From: Nocardiopsis sp. CNR-923
Lineage (GTDB): Bacteria; Actinomycetota; Actinomycetes; Streptosporangiales; Streptosporangiaceae
NCBI RefSeq assembly: GCF_001942255.1
Contig: NZ_MKKC01000085.1
Location: 1 to 50,206 of the forward strand
Direction: 5' to 3'
Length of the DNA stretch: 50,206 bases
The notes beneath the pieces were generated by a model that was given only the letters and a program-made list of their open reading frames with translations, was not told the origin of the DNA and made no database searches. A program made the translations under genes and the position numbers. Shown here piece after piece: positions 28,540 to 37,747 of this stretch (position 1 is the first letter of the stretch; every line of letters starts with the position of its first letter).

Positions 28540-28764
28540 TTCTCGGAACGGACACTCAAGGGGGTGTCGTTCGGGCGCCGACAGGGTTCTTATGGATAGG
28601 TCTGCGCCGCAGGCGTCCGTTGAGGGTGGTGGAGGGTGACGGGCGGGCGAGGCAAGCCGCGTAGCGAGGAACGAGCGATAGGCGCGGCCGAGGATGAAGA
28701 ATCCCTGTCTTTCGGGCGGCCGAACACGGGCCGAAGCGGAGCGGAGGCCCCAAAAAGCACTGCC
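28540..28764 (+). repeat. Dispersed intergenic repeat, copy B, preceded by a partial tail copy
   Basis: A 225-bp stretch matching 19630-19860 from TTCTCGGAACGG to CACTGCC. Just upstream, 28493-28533 (GGCCGAAGCGGAGCGGCAGGCCCC...) repeats only the tail of the same sequence, so one full and one truncated copy lie head to tail. The IS630 copy 2 inserted one base after its end, at TA 28765-28766. No gene is supported in it. Confidence 0.75.
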
Positions 28765-30183
28765 TAGTGTCCTGCGTCCGAAATACGGCAGGGTGTTTTT
28801 ACTCGGATTCTTGGCGTTCCGTTCCGATCTTGGCGAGGTAGTCGGCCAGGGAGCTGAGGATCTCCTCGGCGGTCTTGGCCCACGTGAAGGGAAGTGGGCT
28901 CTCGTTCCAGGTGTCGATCCACGCGGTGATGTCCCTCTCCAGGGCCCGCACGGACGTGTGCACGCCCCGGCGGAGGAGCTTGTCGGTCAACAGGCCGAAC
29001 CACCGCTCGACCTGGTTGAGCCAGGAGGAACCCGTGGGGGTGAAGTGAACGTGGAAGCGGGGGTGCCTGCCCAGCCACGTCTTGATCTCGGCGGTGTTGT
29101 GCGTGGCGTAGTTGTCGCACACCAGGTGGACGTCCAGGTCAGCGGGCACCGCCTTGTCGATCGTGACCAGGAACTTCTTGAACTCGATGGCCCGGTGGCG
29201 GCGGTGCAGGGCACTGATGACCGTGCCATCGGCGATGTTGAAGGCGGCGAACAGGCTGGTGATGCCGTGCCGCAGGTAGTCATGGGTGCGCCGCTCCGGC
29301 ATGCCCGGCATCATCGGCAACACCGGCTGTGAGCGGTCCAGCGCCTGGATCTGGGACTTCTCGTCCACGCACAGCACCACCGCCCGCTCGGGCGGGTTGT
29401 GGTACAGGCCCACGACATCGACAACCCTGGCGACGAACTGCGGGTCGGTGGAGAGCTTGAAGGAATCCTGCAGGTGCGGTTTGAGGTCGAAGCGTTTCCA
29501 GATCCGCCCGATGGTCGACTTCGACAGCCCGGTGCGCTCGGCCATCGCCGCCCGCGACCAGTGCGTGTCCTGGCCCGGTGTGGACTCCAGGGTCGCGATC
29601 ACCACGTCCTCGACCTGGTCGAGCAGTATGGAGGGCGGCCGACCGGGGCGGGGTTCGTCCTGCAGGCCGTCCAGGCGTTTGGCGACGAATCGGGCCCGCC
29701 AACGGTCCACGGTCGATGCGTCCACCCCCAGGTCGGCCGCGGCCTGCTTGTTGGTCCCGCCCTGGGCGCAGCGCAGCACGATCTTGGAGCGCAACGCCAG
29801 GTACTGCGCGGTCTTGGGCCGCCTGGCCCAGCGCTCCAGTTGGCCCCGTTCGGCCTCGCTCAGGACCAGGTCGGCCTTGGGCCGACCGATGCGGGCGGCA
29901 TCGGCCAGCCCGGCCAGGCGCTCGACAGCGAACTTCCCGCGCCACTTTCTCACCGTGGCTACCGTGACGCCGACCTGCGTGGCCACACGCGCGTTCGCGC
30001 CCCGTCCGCACACGCCAGCACGATGCGCGCTCGTTCCGCGAACCGGGGCGCCACCGCTCCGCTTGCCCAACGGGACAACTCCGCGCGTTCTTCAGGGGAC
30101 AGGGCGACTTCAACAGCACGAGGACCCGGCGACATGACAACAGGCTAGCAACTTAGCCTAGGGATTTCAGACGCAGGACACTA
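28765..30183 (-). mobile_element. IS630-family insertion sequence (copy 2), about 1.42 kb
   Basis: Inverted repeats GTGTCCTGCGTCCGAAAT (28767 onward) and its partner ending at 30181 differ at one position (C/T). TA flanks both ends (28765-28766, 30182-30183). It shares the repeat start with copy 1, but its transposase and length differ. It sits immediately downstream of the DinB-like gene, whose stop codon contains the target TA. It separates the aromatic-acid genes from enediyne block 2. Confidence 0.9.
28799..30135 (-). CDS. IS630-family transposase (copy 2), frameshifted near the N-terminus
   Basis: About 445 aa when repaired: an N-terminal helix-turn-helix region starting [20 protein letters not shown], a second HTH ([22 protein letters not shown]), then a DDE core with [22 protein letters not shown] and [11 protein letters not shown]. 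The first ~50 codons are in another frame; GACGGGGCGCGAACG near 30000 lacks one G. The C-terminus ends [17 protein letters not shown] within the element, unlike copy 1. The same missing-base pattern is seen in the biosynthetic genes. Confidence 0.85.
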
Positions 30184-30992
30184 GGCGAACTGGCCGGGGC
30201 GGCGCCCCGGACCGGCCGGGCCTCGGTAGGCCTGGGCGATGTCGAGCCAGCGGTCGGCGTCGGGCCCCTCCGCCGTCACGGAGAGGTCGTCGCGGTGGCG
30301 TCGGCGCGTGACCAACAGGCACAAGTCGGCGGCGTCGCCCGTGATCCGCTGTTCGGCCTCGGCCGGGCCGAAGTTCCACTTGGCGCCGGAGGGCGAGGTC
30401 AGTTCGAATCGGAACTCGGTGTCCGGCGGGGTGAGCCCACGGGACTGATAGCCGAACTCCCAGGTCAGCACGGCGAACCCCACGACGTTGCCGATCCGGT
30501 CGGTGCGCTCGGGGGTGACGCCCAGCGCGTCGGCGATGTCCTGGCCGTGGGCGTAGAGCTCCATCATGCCCGCGCAGGCGAGGACGCCCGGCGGGATCGG
30601 ACGCACGAGCCAGGGTACCGGCTGATCGGCCGGGGCCGCCGCGAGCGCCTTGATCGCGAAGTCGCGTTCCTTCCGCCAGCGGGCGAGCAGGCGCTCGGGG
30701 TCGTCGAGCGGATAGGTCTTCAGGACGGCGTTGACCGCTCCGTCGAGTCCCGGCTCGCCTCGGCCGTCATCGCCGCGAACGCCTCGGCGTCGGAGGCCGC
30801 GGTCCCGGCGAGCGCGAAGACGAAGCTCAGGTGGGCGACCTGGTGGGCGACGGTCCACCCCGCCGCCGGGGTCTCCCGTGCCCAGCCGTCGGGCCCCAGG
30901 TCGGCCACGAGGTCGTCGATCCGGGCCGCCTCCGCGGTCAGGTCGTCGATCACGGCGGGCAGTTCCGTGATGACGTTGGGCAGGTTGTTCAC
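30181..30992 (-). CDS. TIGR03084/DinB-like metal-binding protein (mycothiol maleylpyruvate isomerase fold), frameshifted
   Basis: About 270 aa when repaired. The N-terminal DinB-like helical bundle has the metal-site pattern GWTVAHQVAHLSF (His) and MELYAHGQDIADALG (Glu and His). The C-terminal part (FELTSPSGAKWNFGPAEAEQRITGDAADLCLLVTRR) matches the TIGR03084/MDMPI C-terminal sheet domain. Members are thiol-dependent or of unknown function. The frame breaks near 30750: AGCCGGGACTCGACGG lacks one G. The GTG start overlaps the stop of the previous gene (GTGA) and has AAGGGAG upstream. Its TAG stop includes the IS630 target TA. Confidence 0.75.
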
Positions 30993-32017
30993 GTCTGTCT
31001 CCCTTGGTTCGGTGCGGTGTGGGGTGCGGATGCGAGGTCGCGGGCGGTGGCGTGGCGGGCGGCGGTCATCGCCGCCCAGGAGACGGCCCTGACCAGGTCG
31101 GCGTCATCGGCTCCGGCCCTTCGGCACTCGGCCACGGTGTCGTCGCCGACCTGGAACGAGGCGCGTGCGGTGAGCAGGGCCAGGCGCCCCAGGGGCCGGT
31201 GTGCCTCGGGCAGCGCGGCAAGGGGCTTTGCCGACCAGGCTCGGCTGATCCCGGCGGGCTCGGTCCCGTGTTCGCTGATGTGGCGGGTGGTCAGGGCACG
31301 CACGGTGTCCGGGAGCGTGCGGGCCCCGGCCGCGTCGACCGCGGCGCAGACCCCGGTCAGGACGCGCAGGATCCGGGGGTTCCCGCAGGCCCAGCGCAGG
31401 TCGTCGGGGGCGGGGGCGAGGCGCGCGCGCTCGGGCAGCAGTTCCAACGCGGTGTCGGGGGCGAGGGGCCGCCTGTGCCCGGAGGCGATCACCGCTCCGG
31501 TGGCCCGGCGCAGTGGCCCCCGCACGGGCCCGGGCGCGAGGTCGGGCAGGGGCGAGTCCGGCAAGAAGACGTTGACCATGCGGTTGATGTACTGGAAGGT
31601 CAGCTCGACCGCGCCCAGTTCGGCGCGCTCGGCGGGCGGGGACGACCCGGGCGGTCTCGGGGACGTCCCGGCTGGTGCCGCGCCCTCGCCGAGCGAACCG
31701 AGGGTGGCTCCGTGCACCTCCACGCAGTAGGGGCAGGCGTTGCGGCGCGACACGTCGGTGGCGAGGGCCTCCCGTTCGGCACGCCCGGTGCGCCCCGGGA
31801 CGAGGAGGGACTCGCGCAACGCCGTCCAGGTCGCCGCGGCGCACTCGGGCGCGGGCGAGAGCATGGCCACGGGCGGGGTGAGTACCCCGAAGTCACGTTC
31901 CACCCGCCCGTAGAGGTCGGCGACCTCACCACGCGCACGGCCCGGCGGGTCCGGGCGGATGTGGCGCACCTCGTTCAGCGACCGGCGCACGGCCGCCCGC
32001 AGGATCGTACGGAGCAC
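30989..32017 (-). CDS. Carboxymuconolactone decarboxylase/AhpD-like protein (possible E11-type)
   Basis: 342 aa. A CxxC motif, RRNACPYCVEVHGATLG near residue 100, is the AhpD/CMD active-site signature (Cys-x-x-Cys with His three or more residues on). The protein is longer than simple AhpD and looks like two such domains, the second without CxxC (GDDTVAECRRAGADDADLVRAVSWAAMTAARH). A protein of this kind is found next to the P450/GMC genes in nine-membered enediyne clusters; I tentatively equate it with the E11-type gene but am not certain. The GTG start has GGGGAGGAGG upstream. It lies 52 bp after the GMC gene and is coupled to the DinB-like gene. Confidence 0.7.
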   Translation of the reverse strand: MLRTILRAAVRRSLNEVRHIRPDPPGRARGEVADLYGRVERDFGVLTPPVAMLSPAPECAAATWTALRESLLVPGRTGRAEREALATDVSRRNACPYCVEVHGATLGSLGEGAAPAGTSPRPPGSSPPAERAELGAVELTFQYINRMVNVFLPDSPLPDLAPGPVRGPLRRATGAVIASGHRRPLAPDTALELLPERARLAPAPDDLRWACGNPRILRVLTGVCAAVDAAGARTLPDTVRALTTRHISEHGTEPAGISRAWSAKPLAALPEAHRPLGRLALLTARASFQVGDDTVAECRRAGADDADLVRAVSWAAMTAARHATARDLASAPHTAPNQGRQT

Positions 32018-32069
32018 GGTCCTCCTCCCCTTCTCGGATCGTCGGCGGTCGGGTGTGGGCGGACGCGCC

Positions 32070-33722
32070 CTAGGCGTACGGGCGACCGACCAGGTGGTGG
32101 ACGTCCCCGCTCCCCGACGTGGCGCCGTCGGGGGCGGGGGCGCCGTAGGTGACGTCGACTCCGCGTGCTCGGACGGCCTCGACGATGCCCGGAACGGAGC
32201 GCTCGGCGAGGGCCGCGATGGTCATCGCGGGGTTGACGGTGAGGGCTCCCGGCACGGAGGAGCCGTCGGTGACGAAGATCCCGGGGTGGCCCCGCAGTTC
32301 GTGGCGGTCGTCCAGGGCCGAGGTGTGCGGGTCGTCGCCGATGCGGCACGAGGCGAGCGGGTGCACGGTGTAGGCCCCCACGAGGTCGTTGGTCCACGGG
32401 GCGACGCTGGCGATCCCGTCCTTCTCCAGGATCTCCTTGACCTCGGCGTCCGAGGCGTCCCAGCCGCGCTGGGTGTTGAGGGTGGGCCGGTAGGTGAGCG
32501 GACCGCGGCCCAGCATCTGCTGGGACAGGCGCACGGCGTTGCCCGTGGGGGGCGGCGCGCCGAAGACGCCCTCGTTGTCGTCCTCGCTCATGGTGAAGAC
32601 GATCAGCCACGACTTCCAGCGGCGCAGCATCTCCTTCTTGTCCGCGCCGAACCACGACGGCGCCGGGGCTCCGGGGACCTGGGCGAGGATGGTGCCCAGG
32701 GCCGGGGGGAAGTAGAGCTGTTCGAGCGAGTACCGGGAGTACTCCGGTAGCGACGCGTCCAGCCGGTCCCAGTTGGCCACGCACGGGCCCTTGCCGATCT
32801 GGAACGCCTCGTAGGCGCGTTCGTCGTCGCGGGCCAGCCCCAGGACGTCGCAGACCCGGTCCTCGTTGATGACGGCGGTGTTGAGGCGTTCCCCATTGCC
32901 GGAGAAGTACCGTCCCACCGCGTGCGGCATGGCGCCCAGGCGCTCCTCGGAGCGTTTGAGGATGACGGGGGTGGCCCCGGCTCCGGCCGCGAGGATCACG
33001 ATCTTGGCGTCGATGGCGCCCGAGCCGTCGACGATCCGGTAGTCGCTGTCGTCGATGACGTTGTAGTGCACCCGGTACCCGCCGTCGTCGAGGCGGTCGA
33101 TCCGCTGTACCTCGTGCAGGGGGCGGATCCGCGCCCCGTGGGCGAGGGCGGCGGGCAGGTAGTTGAATATCAGGGACTTCTTGGCCTCGAACCGGCAGCC
33201 CGCCATCATCCAGTTGCAGTTGACGCAGGCGTCCTTGTCGATGGCGACGGGCACCGGGTTGGCCGTGCGCCCGGAGTGGTCGCAGGCCGCGCCCCAGAGT
33301 CCGCCCGCGTAGCTGACGTCGGACCAGTCCTGGGTCCGCACGCCCAGCGCCTCGGCGACCCGGTCGTACCAGGGGTCGAGGGCGGCGCGGGTGATCGAGG
33401 CGGGCCACATGCGGCGCCCGACGGAGCCCCGGCGTTCGAAGACGAACCGCGGTGCCCGGGGCAGCGCGGCGAAGTACACCATGCTCCCCCCGCCCACGCA
33501 GTTGCCGCCGAGCACGCTCATCCCGTCCCCGACGGTGAAGTCGAAGGCGCGTGTGTAGGAGGAGCCGAGGAGGAAGTCGTGTTGGAGCTCCTCGGTCGCC
33601 AGCCAGGGGCCGCGTTCGAGGACGGTGACCCGCGCTCCCCCCGCCGCGAGGTGGTAGGCGGTGATGGCGCCGCCGAAGCCGCTGCCGACGACGAGGACGT
33701 CGGTCTTCTCCGTGGTGGTCAT
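32070..33722 (-). CDS. GMC-type FAD oxidoreductase (E9-type)
   Basis: 550 aa. The FAD motif VLVVGSGFGGAITAYHLAAGGARVTVLERG is at residues 9-38; VLGGNCVGGGSMVYFAA and the cysteine cluster DACVNCNWMMAGCRFEAKKSL follow. The C-terminal VHPLASCRIGDD and VTDGSSVPGALTVNPAMTIAALAER are typical of the GMC/cholesterol-oxidase group. Enediyne clusters of the nine-membered type encode a related oxidoreductase (E9) of unknown step. The start ATG overlaps the stop of the small protein upstream (ATGA), matching the usual pairing of a GMC dehydrogenase with a small helper subunit. It would act in the cytoplasm, since no signal peptide is seen. Confidence 0.85.
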   Translation of the reverse strand: MTTTEKTDVLVVGSGFGGAITAYHLAAGGARVTVLERGPWLATEELQHDFLLGSSYTRAFDFTVGDGMSVLGGNCVGGGSMVYFAALPRAPRFVFERRGSVGRRMWPASITRAALDPWYDRVAEALGVRTQDWSDVSYAGGLWGAACDHSGRTANPVPVAIDKDACVNCNWMMAGCRFEAKKSLIFNYLPAALAHGARIRPLHEVQRIDRLDDGGYRVHYNVIDDSDYRIVDGSGAIDAKIVILAAGAGATPVILKRSEERLGAMPHAVGRYFSGNGERLNTAVINEDRVCDVLGLARDDERAYEAFQIGKGPCVANWDRLDASLPEYSRYSLEQLYFPPALGTILAQVPGAPAPSWFGADKKEMLRRWKSWLIVFTMSEDDNEGVFGAPPPTGNAVRLSQQMLGRGPLTYRPTLNTQRGWDASDAEVKEILEKDGIASVAPWTNDLVGAYTVHPLASCRIGDDPHTSALDDRHELRGHPGIFVTDGSSVPGALTVNPAMTIAALAERSVPGIVEAVRARGVDVTYGAPAPDGATSGSGDVHHLVGRPYA

Positions 33723-34288
33723 GCGGGGCTCCCCGAGGGCGTGGTGTCCGGGTGGAGGCGGGCCAGGGGCCTGCCGTAGGAGTACTCCTTGAACCGCAGC
33801 AGTCCGTCCGCGTCCGGAGCGGCGAAACCCATGGCCGTCAGTCCGGGGTGCCCGGCCGCGATGGCGTCGGGGGTGCTGGTGTGGGCGGCGCTGTCGTAGG
33901 CCATGTTGCAAAAGAGCGCGAGCATCACCCAGAACTCCTTCTCCGGGTGGCCGGGCGAGGTGAGCGCGCGGACGAGGGCGGTGCGGTGTTCGAAGGGAAG
34001 CCGGACGAAGGGGGGCTGGTCGTCGCAGCCCGGGTCCAGTCCGTGCTCGCGTTCGTGGCGTTCGGCGTGCTCGTTGAGGAGGTCGACGAGGCCGACCAGC
34101 CCGGAGGTCAGCCCCGTGGCCGGGGTCCGCAGCAACTCCAGCGCACCCGCCTCGACCGCTCCGGCGTCGTGCGAGCGCCCTGCGACGGTCACGTCGTCCG
34201 GACCGCGTTTCGCACCGGGCAGGATGGTGTCGGCGAACGCCTCCAGCGTTCGTGTCTCGACGCTGTCCGCGTCGGGGGTGCCCGTCAT
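33719..34288 (-). CDS. Small partner protein of the GMC oxidoreductase (DUF5987 / E8-type)
   Basis: 189 aa, soluble, starting MTGTPDADSVETRTLEAFADTILPG. The ETRTLEAFADTILPGAKRGP pattern resembles gluconate 2-dehydrogenase subunit 3-like proteins, though here without a Tat signal peptide. The C-terminal half has EFWVMLALFCNMAYDSAAHTS and GFAAPDADGLLRFKEYSYGRPL. I believe this matches the DUF5987 proteins of enediyne clusters (E8), with moderate certainty. CAGGAGACGACC precedes the ATG. The four-base overlap with the GMC gene supports a functional pair. Confidence 0.7.
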   Translation of the reverse strand: MTGTPDADSVETRTLEAFADTILPGAKRGPDDVTVAGRSHDAGAVEAGALELLRTPATGLTSGLVGLVDLLNEHAERHEREHGLDPGCDDQPPFVRLPFEHRTALVRALTSPGHPEKEFWVMLALFCNMAYDSAAHTSTPDAIAAGHPGLTAMGFAAPDADGLLRFKEYSYGRPLARLHPDTTPSGSPA

Positions 34289-34339
34289 GGTCGTCTCCTG
34301 TCGTCGTGGGTGGGGCCGGGCGCGCCGTGGGTCGGCGTC

Positions 34340-35695
34340 CTAGAGCGTGTGGACGTTCATCCGCAAACCGCCGCGCACACGCAGCGAGAGCATGGCCTCG
34401 GGTACCACCCGGCGGCCCGGCGGAAGGGTGAGACGCAGGTCGCGCGCGATGACCGCGAGCACGAAGACGGCCTCCAGCATCCCGAGGTTGCTGCCCACGC
34501 AGACTCTCGGTCCGGCCCCGAAGGGGATGTAGGAGTAGCGGTGGCGCTCGTCGCGGCGGCCCGGAGCGAACCGTTCAGGGTCGAAGCGGTCGGGGTCCGG
34601 CCACGCGTCGGGGCGCCGGTGCAGGGTGTAGGGGCAGATCAGGACGTCGGACCCGGCGGGAACGTGGTATCCGCCCACCTCGTCGTCGTCCAGCGCCACG
34701 CGCGGCAGGACCCACACCGCGGGGTACAGCCGCATGGTCTCCTGGACCACCATCGAGGTGTAGGTCAGCCTGGGCAGGTCCTCGTGGGTCGGCGCCCGGT
34801 CACCGAGTACGCTCCTGGCCTCGTCCCTGAGCCGTTCGGCGGTCCCCGGGTTGCGGTCCACGAGGTAGAGCGCCCAGCTCAGCGTGCTGGCCGTGGTCTC
34901 GTGACCGGCCAGGAGGAGGGTGACCAGCTCGTCGCGCACCCGTTGGGAACGCACCCGCGGGTCCGGCTCCACGGAGGCGTCGGCCAGCACCCGCGAGAGC
35001 GCGTCGTCCGCGTCGTCCGCGGCGGTGCGCCCCTGGACGAGCCGGTCGACGATCCGCGCGAGTTCCGCCCGGGCCCGGCGGAACCTGGTCTGCGTGCGCG
35101 TCGGCAGCCACACCGGCAGCGCGTTCATCGTGATCATGTCGAGCATGGCCTGGTCCTGGACCGCCGCGAACGCCGAGCCGATGGTGTCGAAGCCGTGCAG
35201 GTCGGTGTCCAGGAGGGTTAGGCCCAGGACGCCCAGGGTCAGGGCGGTCGTCTCCTCCACCATGTCCACGGGCCCGCGCCCGGCCCTGGCCCGCAACCGG
35301 TCCGCCAGCGCGACGGCCTCCTTGGCCACCGCGTCGGCCCGGCCGGCGATCCTGCGCTGCTGGAACACCGGACGGATGGTCCGGCGCTGGGCGCGCCACC
35401 GCTCGCCCTCGCTGGTGAGCAGCCCGTCGCCGAGGGCCCGCCTGGCGTGGCTCTGCCCGATGCCCTTGCGGTAGTTGTCCCAGTTCTCGGCCAACACGTG
35501 TTTGGCGTGGTCGGGGTGGTTGAAAAGGTAGAGGGTCTTGGGACCGGCCGCCATGCGCACGGCGTCCCCGTGTCGTTCGACCGCGGTGGACATCATGGCC
35601 AGCCGGTCGGTGAGCAGGTCGCGCAGCATGCCGGGCGCGCCCGGAGCGGGGTGCGCGGGGGGTGTCGCCGGTCCGTCGCGGTCACGAGTACGCAC
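34340..35695 (-). CDS. Cytochrome P450 of the enediyne core block (E7-type)
   Basis: 451 aa, longer than the other two P450s here and closer to the class with a long N-terminus (CYP102/CYP4-like layout). The I-helix is LLLAGHETTASTLSWALYL, ExxR in VVQETMRLYPAVWVLPR, the PERF motif in FDPERFAPGR, and the haem loop YIPFGAGPRVCVGSNLG. Every key residue is present. A P450 in this position (E7) is conserved in nine-membered enediyne clusters and is thought to oxidise the core. The GTG start overlaps the preceding DUF1702 gene by 14 bp. GAGGGCGGGG lies upstream. Confidence 0.85.
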   Translation of the reverse strand: MRTRDRDGPATPPAHPAPGAPGMLRDLLTDRLAMMSTAVERHGDAVRMAAGPKTLYLFNHPDHAKHVLAENWDNYRKGIGQSHARRALGDGLLTSEGERWRAQRRTIRPVFQQRRIAGRADAVAKEAVALADRLRARAGRGPVDMVEETTALTLGVLGLTLLDTDLHGFDTIGSAFAAVQDQAMLDMITMNALPVWLPTRTQTRFRRARAELARIVDRLVQGRTAADDADDALSRVLADASVEPDPRVRSQRVRDELVTLLLAGHETTASTLSWALYLVDRNPGTAERLRDEARSVLGDRAPTHEDLPRLTYTSMVVQETMRLYPAVWVLPRVALDDDEVGGYHVPAGSDVLICPYTLHRRPDAWPDPDRFDPERFAPGRRDERHRYSYIPFGAGPRVCVGSNLGMLEAVFVLAVIARDLRLTLPPGRRVVPEAMLSLRVRGGLRMNVHTL

Positions 35696-36667
35696 CCCCG
35701 CCCTCGCGGCGCGCGAACTCGTCGGCCAGCCGGGCGCGCCACACCTCGTACCACGGACGTTCGGGGTCCTCGGCCCCCAGGGTTTCGGGGCGCAGGTCGC
35801 GGGAGGCGCGGGCGGCCGTCTCGGCGTCCGTGCCGCACAGCACCCCGGTGGCGGTCTCCGTGTGGGGGACGAGGAGCCCCGCGCGGATCCTGGCCTCGGC
35901 GCCGAAGGCGCTGCCCTGGGCGAGGTGGGGCCCGTGGCGGCCCGCGCGGTCGCGGAGCCGGCGCAGTTCGTCGGTGTCGGCGCCGCCCGCGTAGGTGGCG
36001 GCCAGCCCCACTCCGGCGTAGAGGTCGGCCCGGCGTCCTTCGGGGAAGGACTCGATCAGGGCCGCGACCCGGTCGGGGTCCGTCCCCCCGACGAACCACA
36101 GTGCCCGGCCCATCCCCTGGTCGGCGGCTCGGAGGGCGTAGGGGCCGTCCCCGGTGTACCGCGCCGCGCGCCCGTCCCGCACGCGGCGGTGGACGTGCGT
36201 GCCGGTGTGGAAGTAGGCCTGGTGGAAGCCGTAGCCGTCGTGGACCAGCCACCGGAGCACGGGGTCGAGGTGTCCGGTGCCGGGCCACAGCGGCCGGGGC
36301 AGGCGGGCCATGGCCCACCCGATGCGACGTAGGCCATGTAGACGTGGGGTGCGCCCGGCCCCTCCAGGAAGCGCCGCGTCCGCCCACCCCCCAGTGACAT
36401 CGCGTCCACCAGGGCGAGCCCCATCGCGGCGCCCTCGTAGGCGAATCCCTTGTAACGGGTCGGAAGCGAGGCCAGGCGTTCATCGGTCCGTTCCGCCGCC
36501 CCCGTCTCCAAAGCGTCGCCGAGGCCGGTCAGAAACGATTTTCCCACCGTCTCCAGAACGTCACGGCCAGCGGGACCCTTGTCGTGGAAACCACGCTTCT
36601 CCAACGTGGTCTCGATCGTTTTCGGAGTGATGATCCGGCGCCTGAGCACACCGATCACACTGGCCAT
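35682..36667 (-). CDS. DUF1702 (UnbL/E3-family) enediyne protein, copy 1, frameshifted
   Basis: About 328 aa when repaired. Diagnostic DUF1702 segments are RYKGFAYEGAAMGLALVDAM near residue 80, WLVHDGYGFHQAYFHT, YALRAADQGMGRALWFVGG, and LYAGVGLAATYAGGA. UnbL proteins are part of the minimal enediyne set with PksE, thioesterase, UnbV and UnbU; the biochemical role is unknown. The start at 36667 is chosen for GGGAGGACGAA directly upstream, not the earlier in-frame ATG at 36715. The frame breaks at about 36317: GCATCGGGTGGGCC lacks one G before WAMARLP. It is homologous to the next gene upstream. Confidence 0.85.
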
Positions 36668-36772
36668 TTCGTCCTCCCGCCACGTGCGACGGACACGGTC
36701 GATTTCGTTTTCCATGCTGCCGATACCGGCTGGTGCGGAGCTACTTCGCGATTGCTACGCCCCGGAGGTACG

Positions 36773-37744
36773 TCAGCTGAAATGTTCGCGAATTCCGGAT
36801 CGCAATACCTCGTAGGCGGGCACACCGCCGCGCTCCCCCGGCTCCACCGCGTGGTCGTCGGCCAGCGCGGCCGCCGCGACCGTGCCCAGACCGGTGAGCG
36901 CACGACCACGATGCGGTGTGGTCGGGCACGCATCCGGAGTACACCCGCGCTTCGCCGCGAACACCGCCCCCTGCGCGACGTGGGGCGCGTCCGGCCCGGC
37001 CGAGCCGAGCAGTTCGGTCAGCGGGCCGGACTCGGCGCCGCCCGCGAAGGCGGCGGCGAGTCCCACCCCGCTCCACAGGTCGGACCGGCGGTGTTCCGGA
37101 AAGGCGCGCACGGCGTCGGCGACCGCCGCGCACCGCGCGCCGTGGATGAACCACAGCGCCCGCCCGACCCCCTGGTCGAAGGCCCGGGGGAAGTAGTCGG
37201 GTGCGCCGAGCCACGGATACGTGTGGGGCGTATCCTGGCGGTCCACCCAGCGCCGCGTGTCGAAGTAGGCGAGGTCGAACCCGTAACCGTCCACGGCCAA
37301 CCAGCTCATGGTTGGGTGGTAGGGGTTGTCCGTCAGTTCGGGTAGGACGCTTCGCCACAGGCGCCGGGGGAGCCGGGCCATGGCGAACCCGATCCCGATG
37401 TAGGCGAGGAAGGTGTGCGGTCTGGCCGGGCCGTCCATGAGGTCGCGGGTGCGGTCGGACTCGCCGACGGGGAGGGCGTCGCGCACGGTGAAGGCCATGG
37501 TCGTCCCCTCGTAGGCGAACCCGCGCAGCGCGACGTCCACCGTCTCGAGGCGGTGTTCGGCCTCCCCGAGGTGTCGTGTCTCCATCCCCCACTCGAAACC
37601 GCAGACCACGGCTTCGGGAATCCGCTCCAGGTTCCGTGCCGCCGGCGAGTCGCGACCGGGGAAGCCCCGACGAGCGAATCCGACGTCGGCCAGGGGAGGT
37701 GCGAGCAGCGCGCGCGCCACCGCGCGCGGGATCCGGCCGGCCAC
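36773..37744 (-). CDS. DUF1702 (UnbL/E3-family) enediyne protein, copy 2
   Basis: 323 aa, intact. It matches copy 1 block by block: GFAYEGTTMAFTVRDALPVG, RPHTFLAYIGIGFAMARLPRR, WLAVDGYGFDLAYFDT, RAFDQGVGRALWFIHG, WSGVGLAAAFAGGAE. The N-terminal ~100 residues differ. The pair are diverged paralogues rather than a recent duplication, and may correspond to the two such proteins (E2 and E3) of nine-membered clusters. The GTG start lies three bases after the AraC gene's stop, so it is cotranscribed with the regulator. A 105-bp gap separates it from copy 1. Confidence 0.85.
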   Translation of the reverse strand: MAGRIPRAVARALLAPPLADVGFARRGFPGRDSPAARNLERIPEAVVCGFEWGMETRHLGEAEHRLETVDVALRGFAYEGTTMAFTVRDALPVGESDRTRDLMDGPARPHTFLAYIGIGFAMARLPRRLWRSVLPELTDNPYHPTMSWLAVDGYGFDLAYFDTRRWVDRQDTPHTYPWLGAPDYFPRAFDQGVGRALWFIHGARCAAVADAVRAFPEHRRSDLWSGVGLAAAFAGGAESGPLTELLGSAGPDAPHVAQGAVFAAKRGCTPDACPTTPHRGRALTGLGTVAAAALADDHAVEPGERGGVPAYEVLRSGIREHFS

Positions 37745-37747
37745 GGC

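Noticed and set aside
19630..28764. CRISPR array from repeated blocks
   Set aside because: Only two full copies, 9 kb apart, with no short regular repeats, spacers or cas genes.
30176..30190. IS630 insertion as the cause of truncation of the DinB-like protein
   Set aside because: Joining the two flanks shows that the original codon was already TAG.
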